A stretch of DNA of 64,000 nucleotides, taken from the NCBI RefSeq assembly GCF_014636175.1, contig NZ_BMDW01000021.1:1-64000 (forward strand), given 5' to 3'. The position numbers and the translations under genes were made by a program. The notes under the pieces are model-generated. The model saw nothing but the letters and a program-made list of their open reading frames with translations. It searched no databases and was not told the DNA's origin. Of the stretch, positions 34,152-43,376 are shown piece by piece; the stretch's first letter is position 1, and the number at the start of each line of letters is the position of its first letter. Source of the stretch: Sphingomonas psychrolutea (GTDB lineage Bacteria; Pseudomonadota; Alphaproteobacteria; Sphingomonadales; Sphingomonadaceae).

Positions 34152-35348
34152 ATGGTCGCGATCAAGACCCGCGTGGCCCGTTCGCGCATCAACCCCGATT
34201 GTCAGAATGATCCACCTCCCTTGCGCGTCCTGACCTTTCTCTACAGCTTTGCGCCCGGCGGGGTCGAACGGATTGCCGCGCGGCTGCACGCCGCCTGGGC
34301 CGCGCGCGGGGTCGACTCGCGAATCGTTCTCGCCGACGCGCGCATCGCCGCGCCCATGCCGCTCACCGCCGTCACCCAGATCGCAGCCGAACCGCGCAGC
34401 GGCACGCTTGCGCGCTTCGTCGCGTTGCTGCGCGGTGTCCCCGCGATTATCGCGGCCGATCGCGTCGACGTGCTATTCTGCGCCGGCAATACCTATACCG
34501 CACCGGCGGTGGCGTTGCGGCTTCTGCTCGGTCGCACCTGCCCACCGATCCTTGCCAAGATCAGCAACGATTTGCTTCGCCCCGACATGCCATGGCTGGT
34601 GCGGGTTTTTTACCGACGCTGGCTGCGGATCCAGGGGCGCTATATCGATCATTTCGTCGGCATGGCCCCGGCGATGCGCGGTGAGATCGCACATTTGATC
34701 GGTGTCGCGCAGGATCGGATCAGCATCATCGAGGACCCCGCACTGTCCGACGCCGATATCGCCCGACTAGCACGGGTACGCGACGGCGCGCTGCGCACCC
34801 GCCCCGGCCGCCACTATCTCGCGATCGGCCGCCTCGCCCCGCAAAAGAATTTCGCACTGCTGCTCGATGCCTTCGCGCGGATCGCACAACCCGATGATCG
34901 CTTGCGCATCCTCGGCGAAGGCCCCGAACGCGCCGCACTCGAAGCGCAAGCCGCGCGGCTCGGCATCGCCGACCAGGTCGCGCTGCCTGGTCATACCGAC
35001 CCGCTCGACATCTGGCTCGGCGCAGCCGACGCGTTCGTCTTGTCGTCCGATTTCGAGGGCGTACCCGCCGTCGTGATCGAAGCGCTCGCCGCTGGGCTGC
35101 CGATCATCGCGACCGATTGCTGCGTCAGCATGGCCGATCTGCTTGGCCACGGCACCCTCGGCACGCTCATCCCCGTTGGCAACGTAGCGGCGCTAGCCGC
35201 GGCCATGGCGACCATCGCCACGGCCGAACTCGAAGCGACCATGCAAGCGCGCCGCGCCGCCGCTCAGCGCTTCACGATCGAACACGCGACCGGGAAATAC
35301 GTCGCGTTGCTTGCGATGCTGGCTAAAACGCGCGCCGCTCAGAGATAG
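34152..35348 (+). CDS. Glycosyltransferase family 4
   Basis: This 398-residue GT-B protein has an N-terminal glycine-rich loop YSFAPGGVERIAARL (about residues 31-45) and a C-terminal donor site. The donor site includes AIGRLAPQKNFALLLDAFA and the GT4 signature SSDFEGVPAVVIEALAAGLP. It probably builds a surface polysaccharide or lipid-linked sugar, but no cluster surrounds it to tell which. The first 20 residues are weakly supported. Its stop overlaps the convergent retropepsin gene by 10 bases. Confidence 0.88.
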   Translation: MVAIKTRVARSRINPDCQNDPPPLRVLTFLYSFAPGGVERIAARLHAAWAARGVDSRIVLADARIAAPMPLTAVTQIAAEPRSGTLARFVALLRGVPAIIAADRVDVLFCAGNTYTAPAVALRLLLGRTCPPILAKISNDLLRPDMPWLVRVFYRRWLRIQGRYIDHFVGMAPAMRGEIAHLIGVAQDRISIIEDPALSDADIARLARVRDGALRTRPGRHYLAIGRLAPQKNFALLLDAFARIAQPDDRLRILGEGPERAALEAQAARLGIADQVALPGHTDPLDIWLGAADAFVLSSDFEGVPAVVIEALAAGLPIIATDCCVSMADLLGHGTLGTLIPVGNVAALAAAMATIATAELEATMQARRAAAQRFTIEHATGKYVALLAMLAKTRAAQR

Positions 35349-36490
35349 GCGGCGAGCGTGAAGGGGACCGTGCGTCGCGCGCCGCGCCGTTCGAGCCCGA
35401 GCGTCACCGCCTTACCCGCCGGCCCGTTGATCGCCGCAAGCGCGCCCTCCCACGACATTCCGACGATCGTGTCGCCAACCGTAACCCCGGCCAACGCCGC
35501 GGGGCTGCCGCTGCCGACCGCCTTGACCGTGATGCGATCGCCGTCCTTGTCGATCCACAGCCCGGACAGGCCGTAGCGCTGAACCGGCGGGGTCTGCGCG
35601 CTCGGCTTGACCCACAACTTCCGCGCGCGCGTATCGACCGACAGGTTGAAGCGCCGGATAAACGACAGGCCCACAATCCCGTCGAACTCGGCTGCGACAT
35701 CGCTGCCCAGCACCGTCACAAGCGGCCGCTCATCCTTTGCGCCGCCCATTTCGATCGATCCTGCGCGCACGATGCGCGCGATCGGCGCGGTCCCGCCGAT
35801 CCCGTTCGGGCGCAATGGCGCAAACGGCCTGGTGTCGTTCCACAGGCCGAGCCGTCGCCCGACGGTCTGATTGAGCATCAACGCGTACGGCGCCCCGGTG
35901 TCGAGCACGCAGCGAATCGGCCGACCGTCGATCAGCACCGTCGCGCTGATCCGGCGCGACCCTTGCGCGGGGCTGTCGAGCCGTGGAATCTCCGACTCGA
36001 TCGCGACATAGCCCGGCCGTTCGCCGCGCCCGTCGGGGTAGAAGCGCAACGCGCTGGCGTCGAAATCAAGCTCGCTATCCATCGCTGTCAACATGCCCGC
36101 GGCCAACGCGCCGTAAATGTCGGCACCGTATCCGAACTTAAAGGCATCGGAGAAGACCACTTGCGGCTGGTGGACTCGCTCGCCGATCAGCACGTCATCG
36201 GCCAGGAACAGGTTGTAAGCGTCGGTCCCGCCGATCCCGCGCGACCGCTCGATCGCTTGGGTGCGCAGGTTCAGCGTCTTCGCCAAATCGGGGCGGATCA
36301 GGCTTAAATACGATCCCGTATCAATCATGAAGCGGTACGGGCCCCGCCCCTTCAGCCGCACCGCGATCAGCACGCGATTGTTCTCGACCGCGATCTCCGC
36401 CGTAAAGACGCGCGGTTCGGCACCAATCGCCACACCGGGTAACGCCACGCCACCCGCAATCGCCGCCATCACTTCACGTCTGCCGATCAT
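35339..36490 (-). CDS. Exported retropepsin-like aspartic protease with PDZ domain
   Basis: The 383-residue protein has a signal peptide beginning MIGRREVMAAIAGGVALPG, with twin Arg that could direct it to Tat export. Two retropepsin-like halves follow, each with an active-site triad: MIDTGSYLSL (Asp57) and VLDTGAPYAL (Asp197). A C-terminal PDZ domain follows (about residue 305 on, SPAALAGVTVGDTIVGM). Having both halves in one chain suggests an intramolecular dimer. It is probably periplasmic. The start at 36490 was chosen for the signal peptide. Confidence 0.85.
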   Translation of the reverse strand: MIGRREVMAAIAGGVALPGVAIGAEPRVFTAEIAVENNRVLIAVRLKGRGPYRFMIDTGSYLSLIRPDLAKTLNLRTQAIERSRGIGGTDAYNLFLADDVLIGERVHQPQVVFSDAFKFGYGADIYGALAAGMLTAMDSELDFDASALRFYPDGRGERPGYVAIESEIPRLDSPAQGSRRISATVLIDGRPIRCVLDTGAPYALMLNQTVGRRLGLWNDTRPFAPLRPNGIGGTAPIARIVRAGSIEMGGAKDERPLVTVLGSDVAAEFDGIVGLSFIRRFNLSVDTRARKLWVKPSAQTPPVQRYGLSGLWIDKDGDRITVKAVGSGSPAALAGVTVGDTIVGMSWEGALAAINGPAGKAVTLGLERRGARRTVPFTLAAYL

Positions 36491-36569
36491 CGAAAGCCTC
36501 CATTCAACGCCGTCGCCGCTTCGCGGCGGACCGCTAAACGCACGAAAACAAGGTTGGTTCGCGGCGCGA

Positions 36570-38090
36570 TCAATAAGCCCCGTAACGCCCGCGTACCGAC
36601 CCGAGCAGCTTGGCCGAATCATAGCCGACCCCGTCCTTGAACACGGTTTCGACATTGGCGATGTCGCCGATCTTCACCGACGGATCGCCGCGCACGATCA
36701 ACAGATCGGCATTCTTGCCCGGCGCAATCGATCCGATCTGTGCCGCCAGCCCGAGATAGGTCGCGCCGTTCAGCGTCGCGATCTTGATCGCCTCGACCGG
36801 CGCAAAGCCCGCCTCGACCAGCAATTCGATCTCATGACTGTCGCCAAAGCCCGGCAGCACATTGCCCGCGCCGGTCGGGTCCGGCCCCGCGATCAGCAAC
36901 CCACCCGCCGCGACGAAGGCGCGCTCGAGCGCCAGCGCATTGGTCCAGGCCGTTGCCAGTTCGGCCTTGAGCTGGGGCGGATATTGCAGCGAGCGATTGC
37001 GATTGTAGAGATAGTCGGTCCGCGCCTCGACGCTCAGCAAATCGAGCTGCCGCGCGGGCAGCGTGCGATACTTGGGCGATGCGGTCTCGAACACCGGCAG
37101 CGTCGAAGTGATCGCCACCTTATGCGCAACGAGCGACGCGATCAGCGCCTTCGCCGCCGCACTGTCGGGCGTCATCGCCGCCAGCGTGGCGTCCCCGCGA
37201 TCGGCCGAACAGACATCCGGCGTCTTGCCCGGGTCGAGCTGCGTGTTGACCCAAAAGCCATGCTCCAGATCGTCAATCCCCACCGCGATCGCCTCGGGAT
37301 AGGTCACCGAACATAAATGCCCCGTCACCTTGATCCCGCGCGCATGCGCCGCCTCCACCGCCGCCTTCAGTTCGGCGCGTGTGATGTTCATATACGCCTT
37401 GAACGACGTCACGCCCTGGTCGGCCCAGAACTCGACCGTGCGCGCGGCATCCGCCGCGTCGGCCAGTTGGTGCATCTGGATGAACGGGCTGCCCGCACCT
37501 TCCAGATACGGCCCCGTCACATCCATATGCGGCCCCGGCAACGTGCCCGCGTCGATCGAGCGCTTCATGTTGAGATCGGTATAGGGCTCCACGCTCCCCG
37601 CCGTCCGCAGCGTCGTCACGCCCATCGCCAGATACAGGCGGGGCGAGGAAAACGTCATTTGCGGCACCATCACCGGATCATCGCCGCGGCCATCGGGCTG
37701 CAAATTGGGGCGCGCGATATAATATTGGTGGTCATGCATCCCGACGATGCCGGGCAGCACGCTGCGCCCCGTCAGATCGATCGCGCGATACCCCGCCGGC
37801 ACCGGATCGCCGCTCGCCTGCACCGCGATGATCTTGGCGCCGTCGATCAGCACCGTTTGGTCAGCTTGCGCCGCCGTGCCCGTCCCGTCGATCACGCGGA
37901 CATGCGTAAGCGCGATCTTGCCCGCCGGAACCGCGACGAACGGCGTGACCGCTTTCCCCGGCGCAGCAGGCGGCGGCAGGATCCGCGCGGCCATGTCGAC
38001 CTTGGCGAAAGCGGGACCGACGAAACTCGGGGTCACCGCGACAAAGAGCGCCGCAGCAATCGTCGATCTCATCGTACGCAACATCGCCAT
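36570..38090 (-). CDS. Exported amidohydrolase family protein
   Basis: This 506-residue protein has a signal peptide (residues 1-29, ending GPAFA). The amidohydrolase barrel carries metal ligands His119 and His121 (GIVGMHDHQY), a likely carboxylated Lys in GVTSFKAYMN, His in VTGHLCS and LEHGFW, and Asp in LIAGPDPTG. It resembles the secreted imidazolonepropionase/prolidase-like branch. Its substrate is unknown. It runs in the same direction as the retropepsin gene 79 bases downstream. Confidence 0.87.
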   Translation of the reverse strand: MAMLRTMRSTIAAALFVAVTPSFVGPAFAKVDMAARILPPPAAPGKAVTPFVAVPAGKIALTHVRVIDGTGTAAQADQTVLIDGAKIIAVQASGDPVPAGYRAIDLTGRSVLPGIVGMHDHQYYIARPNLQPDGRGDDPVMVPQMTFSSPRLYLAMGVTTLRTAGSVEPYTDLNMKRSIDAGTLPGPHMDVTGPYLEGAGSPFIQMHQLADAADAARTVEFWADQGVTSFKAYMNITRAELKAAVEAAHARGIKVTGHLCSVTYPEAIAVGIDDLEHGFWVNTQLDPGKTPDVCSADRGDATLAAMTPDSAAAKALIASLVAHKVAITSTLPVFETASPKYRTLPARQLDLLSVEARTDYLYNRNRSLQYPPQLKAELATAWTNALALERAFVAAGGLLIAGPDPTGAGNVLPGFGDSHEIELLVEAGFAPVEAIKIATLNGATYLGLAAQIGSIAPGKNADLLIVRGDPSVKIGDIANVETVFKDGVGYDSAKLLGSVRGRYGAY

Positions 38091-38152
38091 CTCCCCAAGT
38101 CACCCACCGGCAGAAATCATAACGCAAACAATACGCATCGTGCAAAACGCCC

Positions 38153-38166
38153 ATTCCGACCGGAAT
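38153..38166. promoter_or_regulatory. Palindrome in divergent promoter region
   Basis: ATTCCG-AC-CGGAAT is a perfect palindrome in the 190-base gap between the amidohydrolase gene and the divergent 91-aa gene. It could be an operator for either. Nothing else nameable is visible in the gap. Confidence 0.3.
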
Positions 38167-38280
38167 TGAGTCCAATCCGGCAGAGCTTGGCACTGACCTA
38201 GGTTTACTTTCGCCACCGTCCTCATATGATCCTGTGACAGATTTCGATTCTAGCCAACCGTCTTTTGGGGAGAAGACTCT

Positions 38281-38556
38281 ATGGTTCGGCGTTTCATCAT
38301 CGCCACGCTCTTGTTTTCGACAGGCCCGCTGGTCGGGATCGGCCAATGTCAAACCGCCCCTGCACCGCCACCACCACCGCCCCCGGTGGATTCGGCTCCG
38401 GCCGAAGTCGCGGCGATGCAGGCGGGTGACGAAGCCACAAGCGATTGCGATCCTGCGGCGGCGGCCCGCGTTGGCGTGCTTGAAACGCTGGTGACCAAGC
38501 AAAGGACGTATATCAAGGCGCTCGAAGCCCGCATTCGCCATCTTCAGGGGCATTGA
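38281..38556 (+). CDS. Small exported protein with coiled-coil end
   Basis: The gene encodes 91 residues with a signal peptide (about residues 1-24, ending GQCQ). A run of nine prolines within APAPPPPPPPVDSAPAEV follows, then a helix (VGVLETLVTKQRTYIKALEA) likely to form a coiled coil. A strong Shine-Dalgarno (GGGGAGAAG) lies upstream. I recognise no family. It ends one base before the next gene starts, so the two small envelope proteins probably act together. Confidence 0.7.
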   Translation: MVRRFIIATLLFSTGPLVGIGQCQTAPAPPPPPPPVDSAPAEVAAMQAGDEATSDCDPAAAARVGVLETLVTKQRTYIKALEARIRHLQGH

Positions 38557-38557
38557 A

Positions 38558-39007
38558 ATGGCCGAAAATTCAACGAATACGCTCCTGGCAAACAGCCAGA
38601 CCGCCCCTGATGCTGCTGCAGTTGAGCTGACCGAGGATGACGCGCAGCTTGCCGCCCTCAAGAAATCGGTCTCGGATGTCGAGGTAAAGGCCGCCGCAAT
38701 CAGCCACGCCGCGCAACAAAGTACGCCCAGCGGTTGGTGGACAACGCACAGCGCCATGACAATGAGCGCCTCGGTCCTCCTCTTCGGCGCAGCCGTCATC
38801 GCGATCGCGACCTTTACGGCCAAGAAGCAGCAATCGACGCTGGAGGAAGCACTGCGGCTATACGGCACCATCATGGTGATCACGATGGCGGTGTTCCTCG
38901 TCGTGGCGGGCTATAGCGATCAGCAAATTGCCGCGCCGCTTGGCCTGCTCGGGACGATTGCCGGCTATCTGCTCGGCCGGACGACCAAGCCGAACGACCA
39001 GGCCTGA
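38558..39007 (+). CDS. Small membrane protein, unknown function
   Basis: This 149-residue protein has a soluble N-terminal helix (about residues 24-52, acidic and Ala-rich) and three hydrophobic segments (about 66-86, 101-118 and 124-141). The short ending GRTTKPNDQA is cytosolic or periplasmic. It follows the 91-aa gene immediately. No family is recognised. Confidence 0.7.
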   Translation: MAENSTNTLLANSQTAPDAAAVELTEDDAQLAALKKSVSDVEVKAAAISHAAQQSTPSGWWTTHSAMTMSASVLLFGAAVIAIATFTAKKQQSTLEEALRLYGTIMVITMAVFLVVAGYSDQQIAAPLGLLGTIAGYLLGRTTKPNDQA

Positions 39008-39056
39008 CCGCAAGGAATGCTTGTCCCTTTGGCTCACGTTCCCTACCTGTTCACCG

Positions 39057-41378
39057 ATGAGTCTCCCCGCCCCCCAGAGTCCGGCGTCCCCCGACGATCC
39101 CCCCTATCTGCGCGGCCTCAACGCCCCGCAGCGTGAAGCCGTACTCACCACCGAGGGCCCCGTGCTGGTTCTTGCGGGCGCCGGCACCGGCAAGACCGCT
39201 GCGCTCACCGCGCGCCTCGCGCACTTGCTCAACACGCGGAAAGCCTGGCCGAGCGAAATCCTGTCGGTCACCTTTACCAACAAGGCCGCGCGCGAGATGC
39301 GGCACCGCGTCGGGCGGCTGGTCGGCGATGTCGTCGAGGGGATGCCGTGGCTCGGCACCTTCCACGCGATCGGCGCGAAGATGCTGCGCCGCCACGCCGA
39401 GTTGGTCGGCCTGCAAAGCAATTTCACGATCCTCGATACCGACGACCAGTTGCGCCTGCTGAAACAGCTCATCCAGGCCGCCGATCTCGACGAAAAACGC
39501 TGGCCCGCGCGCTCGCTCGCCGGGCTGATCGACGGTTGGAAGAACAAGGGCCTCACCCCAGCGCAAATCGATGCGGGCGAATCCGAGCTCTACGCCAACG
39601 GCCGCGGTCAGGAACTCTACGCCGCCTATCAGGCCCGCCTGATCGCGCTCAACGCCTGTGATTTCGGCGACCTGCTGCTGCACATGCTCGTCATCCTGCA
39701 GCGCGACCGCGACGTGCTCGCCGACTATCAGCGCAAATTCAAATACATCATGGTCGACGAATATCAGGACACTAACAGCGTCCAGTACCTCTGGCTCCGC
39801 CTCCTCGCGCAAGAGCGCAAGAACATCGCTTGCGTCGGCGATGACGACCAGTCGATCTATTCATGGCGCGGCGCGCAAGTCGAGAATATCCTGAAATTCG
39901 AAAAGGATTTCCCCGGCGCCAAGATCATTCGGCTCGAACAGAATTACCGCAGCACCCCGCACATCCTCGCCGCCGCGAGCGGAGTTATCGCCAACAACTC
40001 CGGCCGCCTCGGCAAGCAGCTCTGGACCGAGCTCGACGCGGGCGAGAAGGTCAAAGTGCTCGGCGTATGGGACGGCCCCGAGGAAGCGCGCCGCGTCGGC
40101 GAGGAAATCGACACAGCACAACGCGCTGGCAAGAGCCTCGACGACATCGCCATCCTGGTCCGCGCGCAGCACCAGACGCGCGAGTTCGAGGACCGCTTCA
40201 TCGCCACCGGGATCAACTACCGCATCGTCGGCGGCTTCCGCTTCTACGAACGCGCCGAAATCCGCGATGCGCTCGCCTATCTCCGTGTCGTCGCCCAGCC
40301 CGCCGACGACCTCGCCTTCGACCGCATCGTCAACGTCCCGAAGCGCGGCCTCGGCGACAAGGCGGTCGCGCGCGTCCACCAGCTCGCCCGCGCGCAAGGC
40401 ATACCCCTCGTCACCGCCGCCGCGCGCATCCTCGACACCGACGAACTGACCGGTGCGGCGCGCAAGTCGCTCGGCAACCTCGTCATCGACATGGCGCGGT
40501 GGCGCGCGCAAGTGACCGAGATCCCGCACGGCGACCTAGCGCGCATCATCCTCGACGAAAGCGGCTACACGTCCGTGCTCCAGGCCGAGAAATCGGTCGA
40601 GGCCTCGGGCCGCCTCGAAAACCTCACCGAACTCGTCCGCGCGATGGAGGAATATGACAGCCTCGGCGCGTTCCTCGAACATGTCAGCCTCGTGATGGAC
40701 AATGAAGCCGCCGTCGAGGAACCCAAGGTCACGATCATGACGATCCACGCCGCCAAGGGCCTAGAGTACGACACCGTCTTCCTCGTCGGATGGGAGGAAG
40801 GCCTGTTCCCCTCACAACGCGCGCTCGACGAAGGCGGCACCAACAGCCTCGAGGAAGAACGCCGCCTGGCCTATGTCGCGATCACCCGCGCGCGGCGCCG
40901 CGCGATCATCCTCCACGCCGCCAACCGCCGCATTTATGGCCAGTGGACCAGCAGCATCCCGAGCCGCTTCGTCGACGAACTGCCACTGGAACATATCGAA
41001 TCCGAATCGAGCATGGCGGGCGGCGAAAGCCTGTGGCGCGCCAATTGGTCCGAACGCGCCGACCCCTTTGCCGATGTCGCGCGCGGCACCGGGCGCGGCC
41101 CCGGCTGGCAACGCGCGGCGGGGGGCGACGTGGCGAAACCGGGCGGCAGTTATGCGAGCCGCACCTTCACCCGCGAACCATCCCGCGTCCGCGAATCCAG
41201 CGCCCCCGCCGTCAGCATCGGCAACGCCGGCCGCGCGGATGTGTCGGTGGGGATGCGCGTCTTCCACCAGAAATTCGGCTACGGCGCGATCGCCGAGATC
41301 GAGGGCAACAAGCTCGAGATCGATTTCGAGACCGCCGGACGGAAACGCGTGATGGATAGCTTCGTGACGGTGGGGTGA
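39057..41378 (+). CDS. UvrD/PcrA-type ATP-dependent DNA helicase
   Basis: This 773-residue superfamily 1A 3'-5' helicase acts in repair and replication restart. Motifs in order are Q motif LNAPQREAV, Walker A AGAGTGKTAAL (residues 40-50), VDEYQDTN, GDDDQSIYSWRGA, LEQNYRST, TIHAAKGLEYDTVF and YVAITRARRRAII. The C-terminus keeps a PcrA-type RNA-polymerase-binding-like Tudor domain (GMRVFHQKFGYGAIAEI). ATG 39057 follows the short spacer after the small membrane gene. Confidence 0.95.
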   Translation: MSLPAPQSPASPDDPPYLRGLNAPQREAVLTTEGPVLVLAGAGTGKTAALTARLAHLLNTRKAWPSEILSVTFTNKAAREMRHRVGRLVGDVVEGMPWLGTFHAIGAKMLRRHAELVGLQSNFTILDTDDQLRLLKQLIQAADLDEKRWPARSLAGLIDGWKNKGLTPAQIDAGESELYANGRGQELYAAYQARLIALNACDFGDLLLHMLVILQRDRDVLADYQRKFKYIMVDEYQDTNSVQYLWLRLLAQERKNIACVGDDDQSIYSWRGAQVENILKFEKDFPGAKIIRLEQNYRSTPHILAAASGVIANNSGRLGKQLWTELDAGEKVKVLGVWDGPEEARRVGEEIDTAQRAGKSLDDIAILVRAQHQTREFEDRFIATGINYRIVGGFRFYERAEIRDALAYLRVVAQPADDLAFDRIVNVPKRGLGDKAVARVHQLARAQGIPLVTAAARILDTDELTGAARKSLGNLVIDMARWRAQVTEIPHGDLARIILDESGYTSVLQAEKSVEASGRLENLTELVRAMEEYDSLGAFLEHVSLVMDNEAAVEEPKVTIMTIHAAKGLEYDTVFLVGWEEGLFPSQRALDEGGTNSLEEERRLAYVAITRARRRAIILHAANRRIYGQWTSSIPSRFVDELPLEHIESESSMAGGESLWRANWSERADPFADVARGTGRGPGWQRAAGGDVAKPGGSYASRTFTREPSRVRESSAPAVSIGNAGRADVSVGMRVFHQKFGYGAIAEIEGNKLEIDFETAGRKRVMDSFVTVG

Positions 41379-41389
41379 GCCCGCTTAAG

Positions 41390-41411
41390 CCCCTCCCCTT
41401 AAGGGGAGGGG
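41390..41411. repeat. Single family B palindrome
   Basis: The perfect palindrome CCCCTCCCCTTAAGGGGAGG with GG is followed by the one-sided tail TTGGGGTGGGGCC. It lies 12 bases after the helicase stop and before the toxin-antitoxin region, and may end the helicase message. Confidence 0.75.
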
Positions 41412-41489
41412 TTGGGGTGGGGCCGTTCAGCAAATACAATGCTGTGGTGCGGAGCGACCACGCCCGCAACATTGCTGCCCACACCAAAA

Positions 41490-41509
41490 TGGACTATATA
41501 CTTGGTCCA
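41490..41509. promoter_or_regulatory. Possible operator of the VapBC-like pair
   Basis: TGGAC-tatatacttg-GTCCA is an inverted repeat overlapping an AT-rich -10-like TATATA, 15 bases before the antitoxin start. Toxin-antitoxin pairs usually repress themselves at such sites. Confidence 0.5.
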
Positions 41510-41523
41510 AGAGGACCCGCCCG

Positions 41524-41784
41524 ATGCACATCTCCGTATCCGACGCAAAAGCCCATCTCACCGACCTCGTCCGCCGCGCCGAAGCCGGCGAAGAGATCAC
41601 CCTAACCCGCCGCGGCGCGCCCACCGTCCGCCTCGTGCCGGTCGTGGCGACCGACCTGCGCGAACAGCGACGCCAAGCGCTCGATAAGTTCCGGGGAATC
41701 GCCAAAGGAAAGCCCGGAATGGAAGGCGTCACCGCCGCCACCATCGCCGATTTCCTTTACGACGAGAACGGCTGGCCCGCATGA
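41524..41784 (+). CDS. Phd/YefM-type antitoxin (VapB-like)
   Basis: This 86-residue protein begins MHISVSDAKAHLTDLVRRAE and contains GEEITLTRRGAPTVRLVPV, the Phd/YefM DNA-binding fold. The C-terminal half (ATIADFLYDENGWPA) would wrap the toxin. Its stop overlaps the toxin start (ATGA). Confidence 0.92.
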   Translation: MHISVSDAKAHLTDLVRRAEAGEEITLTRRGAPTVRLVPVVATDLREQRRQALDKFRGIAKGKPGMEGVTAATIADFLYDENGWPA

Positions 41785-42173
41785 TCGCACTCGACGGCTC
41801 GGCCTTGTTCGCGGTGATCCTCGACGAGCCGATGGCCGAACGCTGCGACCAAGCTCTCCGGGCCGCAGGGACGGAGTTGATCATGTCGTCCGCTTCGCTG
41901 ACCGAAACGCTGATCGTGGCGGCAGGCAAAAACCTGTACGACGAAATGCAAGCCTTCATCGCCGCGCTACAACCAACCATCATCCCCCTTACCGAACCTC
42001 GCGCCCGCGCCGCCGCCGATGCCTATCGCCGCTGGGGCAAGAACTTCCACCCCGCCCGTCTCAATCTGGGCGACTCCTTCGCCTACGCGCTGGCGATGGA
42101 ACATGCCTGCCCGCTGCTGTTCGTCGGCAACGATTTCGCGCAGACGGATGTGGTTTCGGCGCTGGCGGGGTGA
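41781..42173 (+). CDS. PIN-domain toxin (VapC-like ribonuclease)
   Basis: This 130-residue protein has the PIN acidic residues: Asp5 in MIALDGSALFAV, Glu42 in SSASLTETLI, Asp97 in NLGDSFAYALA, and the final VGNDFAQTDVV. VapC toxins cut tRNA or rRNA. All key residues are present, so the pair looks intact. Confidence 0.93.
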   Translation: MIALDGSALFAVILDEPMAERCDQALRAAGTELIMSSASLTETLIVAAGKNLYDEMQAFIAALQPTIIPLTEPRARAAADAYRRWGKNFHPARLNLGDSFAYALAMEHACPLLFVGNDFAQTDVVSALAG

Positions 42174-42422
42174 GGCGAAGACCACGCGCTATTTCGAGGA
42201 GCAGGTGCTGCGCAAGCGCCCTACCTGCAACGCGACTGGATCGCGGCGACGCTCGCCGACTCGCTCGCCCGCGAAACGCAGCCCGACGGCCGTATCCGCT
42301 GGTGGCGGCGGATCGATTTGCCGGAGTCGGACAAATCCTATATCCTTCGCGCTGTGACGCTCGAAGACGGCGAAACCGTCCACAACGCCTTCGTCGACCG
42401 CACCTATCGCGAGGCCCAGTGA
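42148..42422 (+). pseudogene. Frameshifted partner gene of the DUF2283 protein
   Basis: One frame reads KTTRYFEEQVLRKRP. After a one-base jump near 42218-42221 (a CCC run) a second frame continues YLQRDWIAATLADSLARETQ, then PDGRIRWWRRIDLPE and ILRAVTLEDGETVHNAF to a stop at 42422. Adding one C restores a single frame. The likely start is lost or overlaps the VapC end (ATG 42148). The stop overlaps the DUF2283 start (TGATG). I recall similar proteins next to DUF2283, so the pair may be toxin-antitoxin-like. Sequencing error is possible. Confidence 0.65.
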
Positions 42423-42640
42423 TGAAGCTGCATTATTATTACGCCGAGACCGACAGCATCTATATCGAACTGAATGCCGCCGACGGCGTGGAAACGCGCG
42501 AAGTCGCGGACGGCGTCAACATTGATCTGGATGCGACGGGGAATATCGTGGGGATCGACATCGATCATGCTTCGGCCAAGCTTGATCTCGCGACGCTGGA
42601 GACGACCGCGCTGCCGTTGCGGGATTTGAAGGCGGCTTAG
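42422..42640 (+). CDS. DUF2283 family small protein
   Basis: This 72-residue protein begins MKLHYYYAETDSIYIEL and continues with GVETREVADGVNIDLDA and GIDIDHAS, the DUF2283 pattern. It was probably the partner of the frameshifted gene directly upstream. The protein itself looks intact. Its function is unknown; an antidote-like role is inference. Confidence 0.87.
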   Translation: MKLHYYYAETDSIYIELNAADGVETREVADGVNIDLDATGNIVGIDIDHASAKLDLATLETTALPLRDLKAA

Positions 42641-42660
42641 CGCCACTGAAGTACGTTAAC

Positions 42661-43371
42661 TTACACGAGGGTCTGGCGGCCCTGACGAATAAACGTCGAG
42701 GTTTCTCGATGCAGCCGCTTCAAATCATCGACCTGTGGCTGATTTTGAAGCGGCTGAAGGCGGTTTCTTATCTGTTCTGCCTTATCGAGCAGCCGCGCTT
42801 CACCGGAAAGAAGAAACGCTTTGATGGCCCGCTCAAGTGCTACCGCGCAATCCATTTCCGGCGCTTCCAGCGACATATCGAGCAGCAGCCCCTGATAGTC
42901 CGCTATATTCCCCAATTGGTCCAACGCCGCACGGATCTGATCCTCGAATCCTCCCTCCTCGCCCTCACTGAATTCGATCCAATCTGTGCGCTTCAGATCC
43001 GAGGGTGCGACGGCCTCCTTGGATTTTACGATCATGAGAGGCTTTCCAAACATTGCGGCAAAGCCGAGTTCAAGCGCGATGTTGGCAAGGGCGCTCGGGC
43101 GTGTCTCGTGCGAGAATATTGCGATCGTAAAAGCGGTCCCGCGGATCAGACCGATTATGCGCTCCAGATAGTCTTTGGCTCCCGTTGATCCCGTAGCATC
43201 AACGGTCTGCCAGCCTCGTAGTCCGCAACTCGCTACGACGGATGCTGCCATGACGCCATCGATCGCCGGAGGCGCTCCGATCTGGCGCATTACAAATGCG
43301 CGTCTGGGCATTAACCGAAGTGCCGGTAGGTCGATCGTTTCTTCGGAAAGTGGTGAAAAAATAAGCGGCAA
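42661..43371 (-). CDS. TIR/deoxyribosyltransferase-like protein, possible defence effector
   Basis: This 236-residue protein opens with a strand AFVMRQIG, then VDATGSTGAKDYLERIIGLI, TIAIFSHETRPS and NIALELGFAAMFGKPLMIV. The position of Glu101 in ALELGFA matches the catalytic Glu of TIR and nucleoside deoxyribosyltransferase folds. These folds hydrolyse NAD or nucleosides, and TIR effectors act in phage defence. The C-terminal half (from about 150) is helical. It starts at TTG 43371, 5 bases after a 61-codon gene. The region is poorer in G+C than the rest, suggesting transfer. Confidence 0.6.
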   Translation of the reverse strand: MPLIFSPLSEETIDLPALRLMPRRAFVMRQIGAPPAIDGVMAASVVASCGLRGWQTVDATGSTGAKDYLERIIGLIRGTAFTIAIFSHETRPSALANIALELGFAAMFGKPLMIVKSKEAVAPSDLKRTDWIEFSEGEEGGFEDQIRAALDQLGNIADYQGLLLDMSLEAPEMDCAVALERAIKAFLLSGEARLLDKAEQIRNRLQPLQNQPQVDDLKRLHRETSTFIRQGRQTLV

Positions 43372-43376
43372 CGAGT

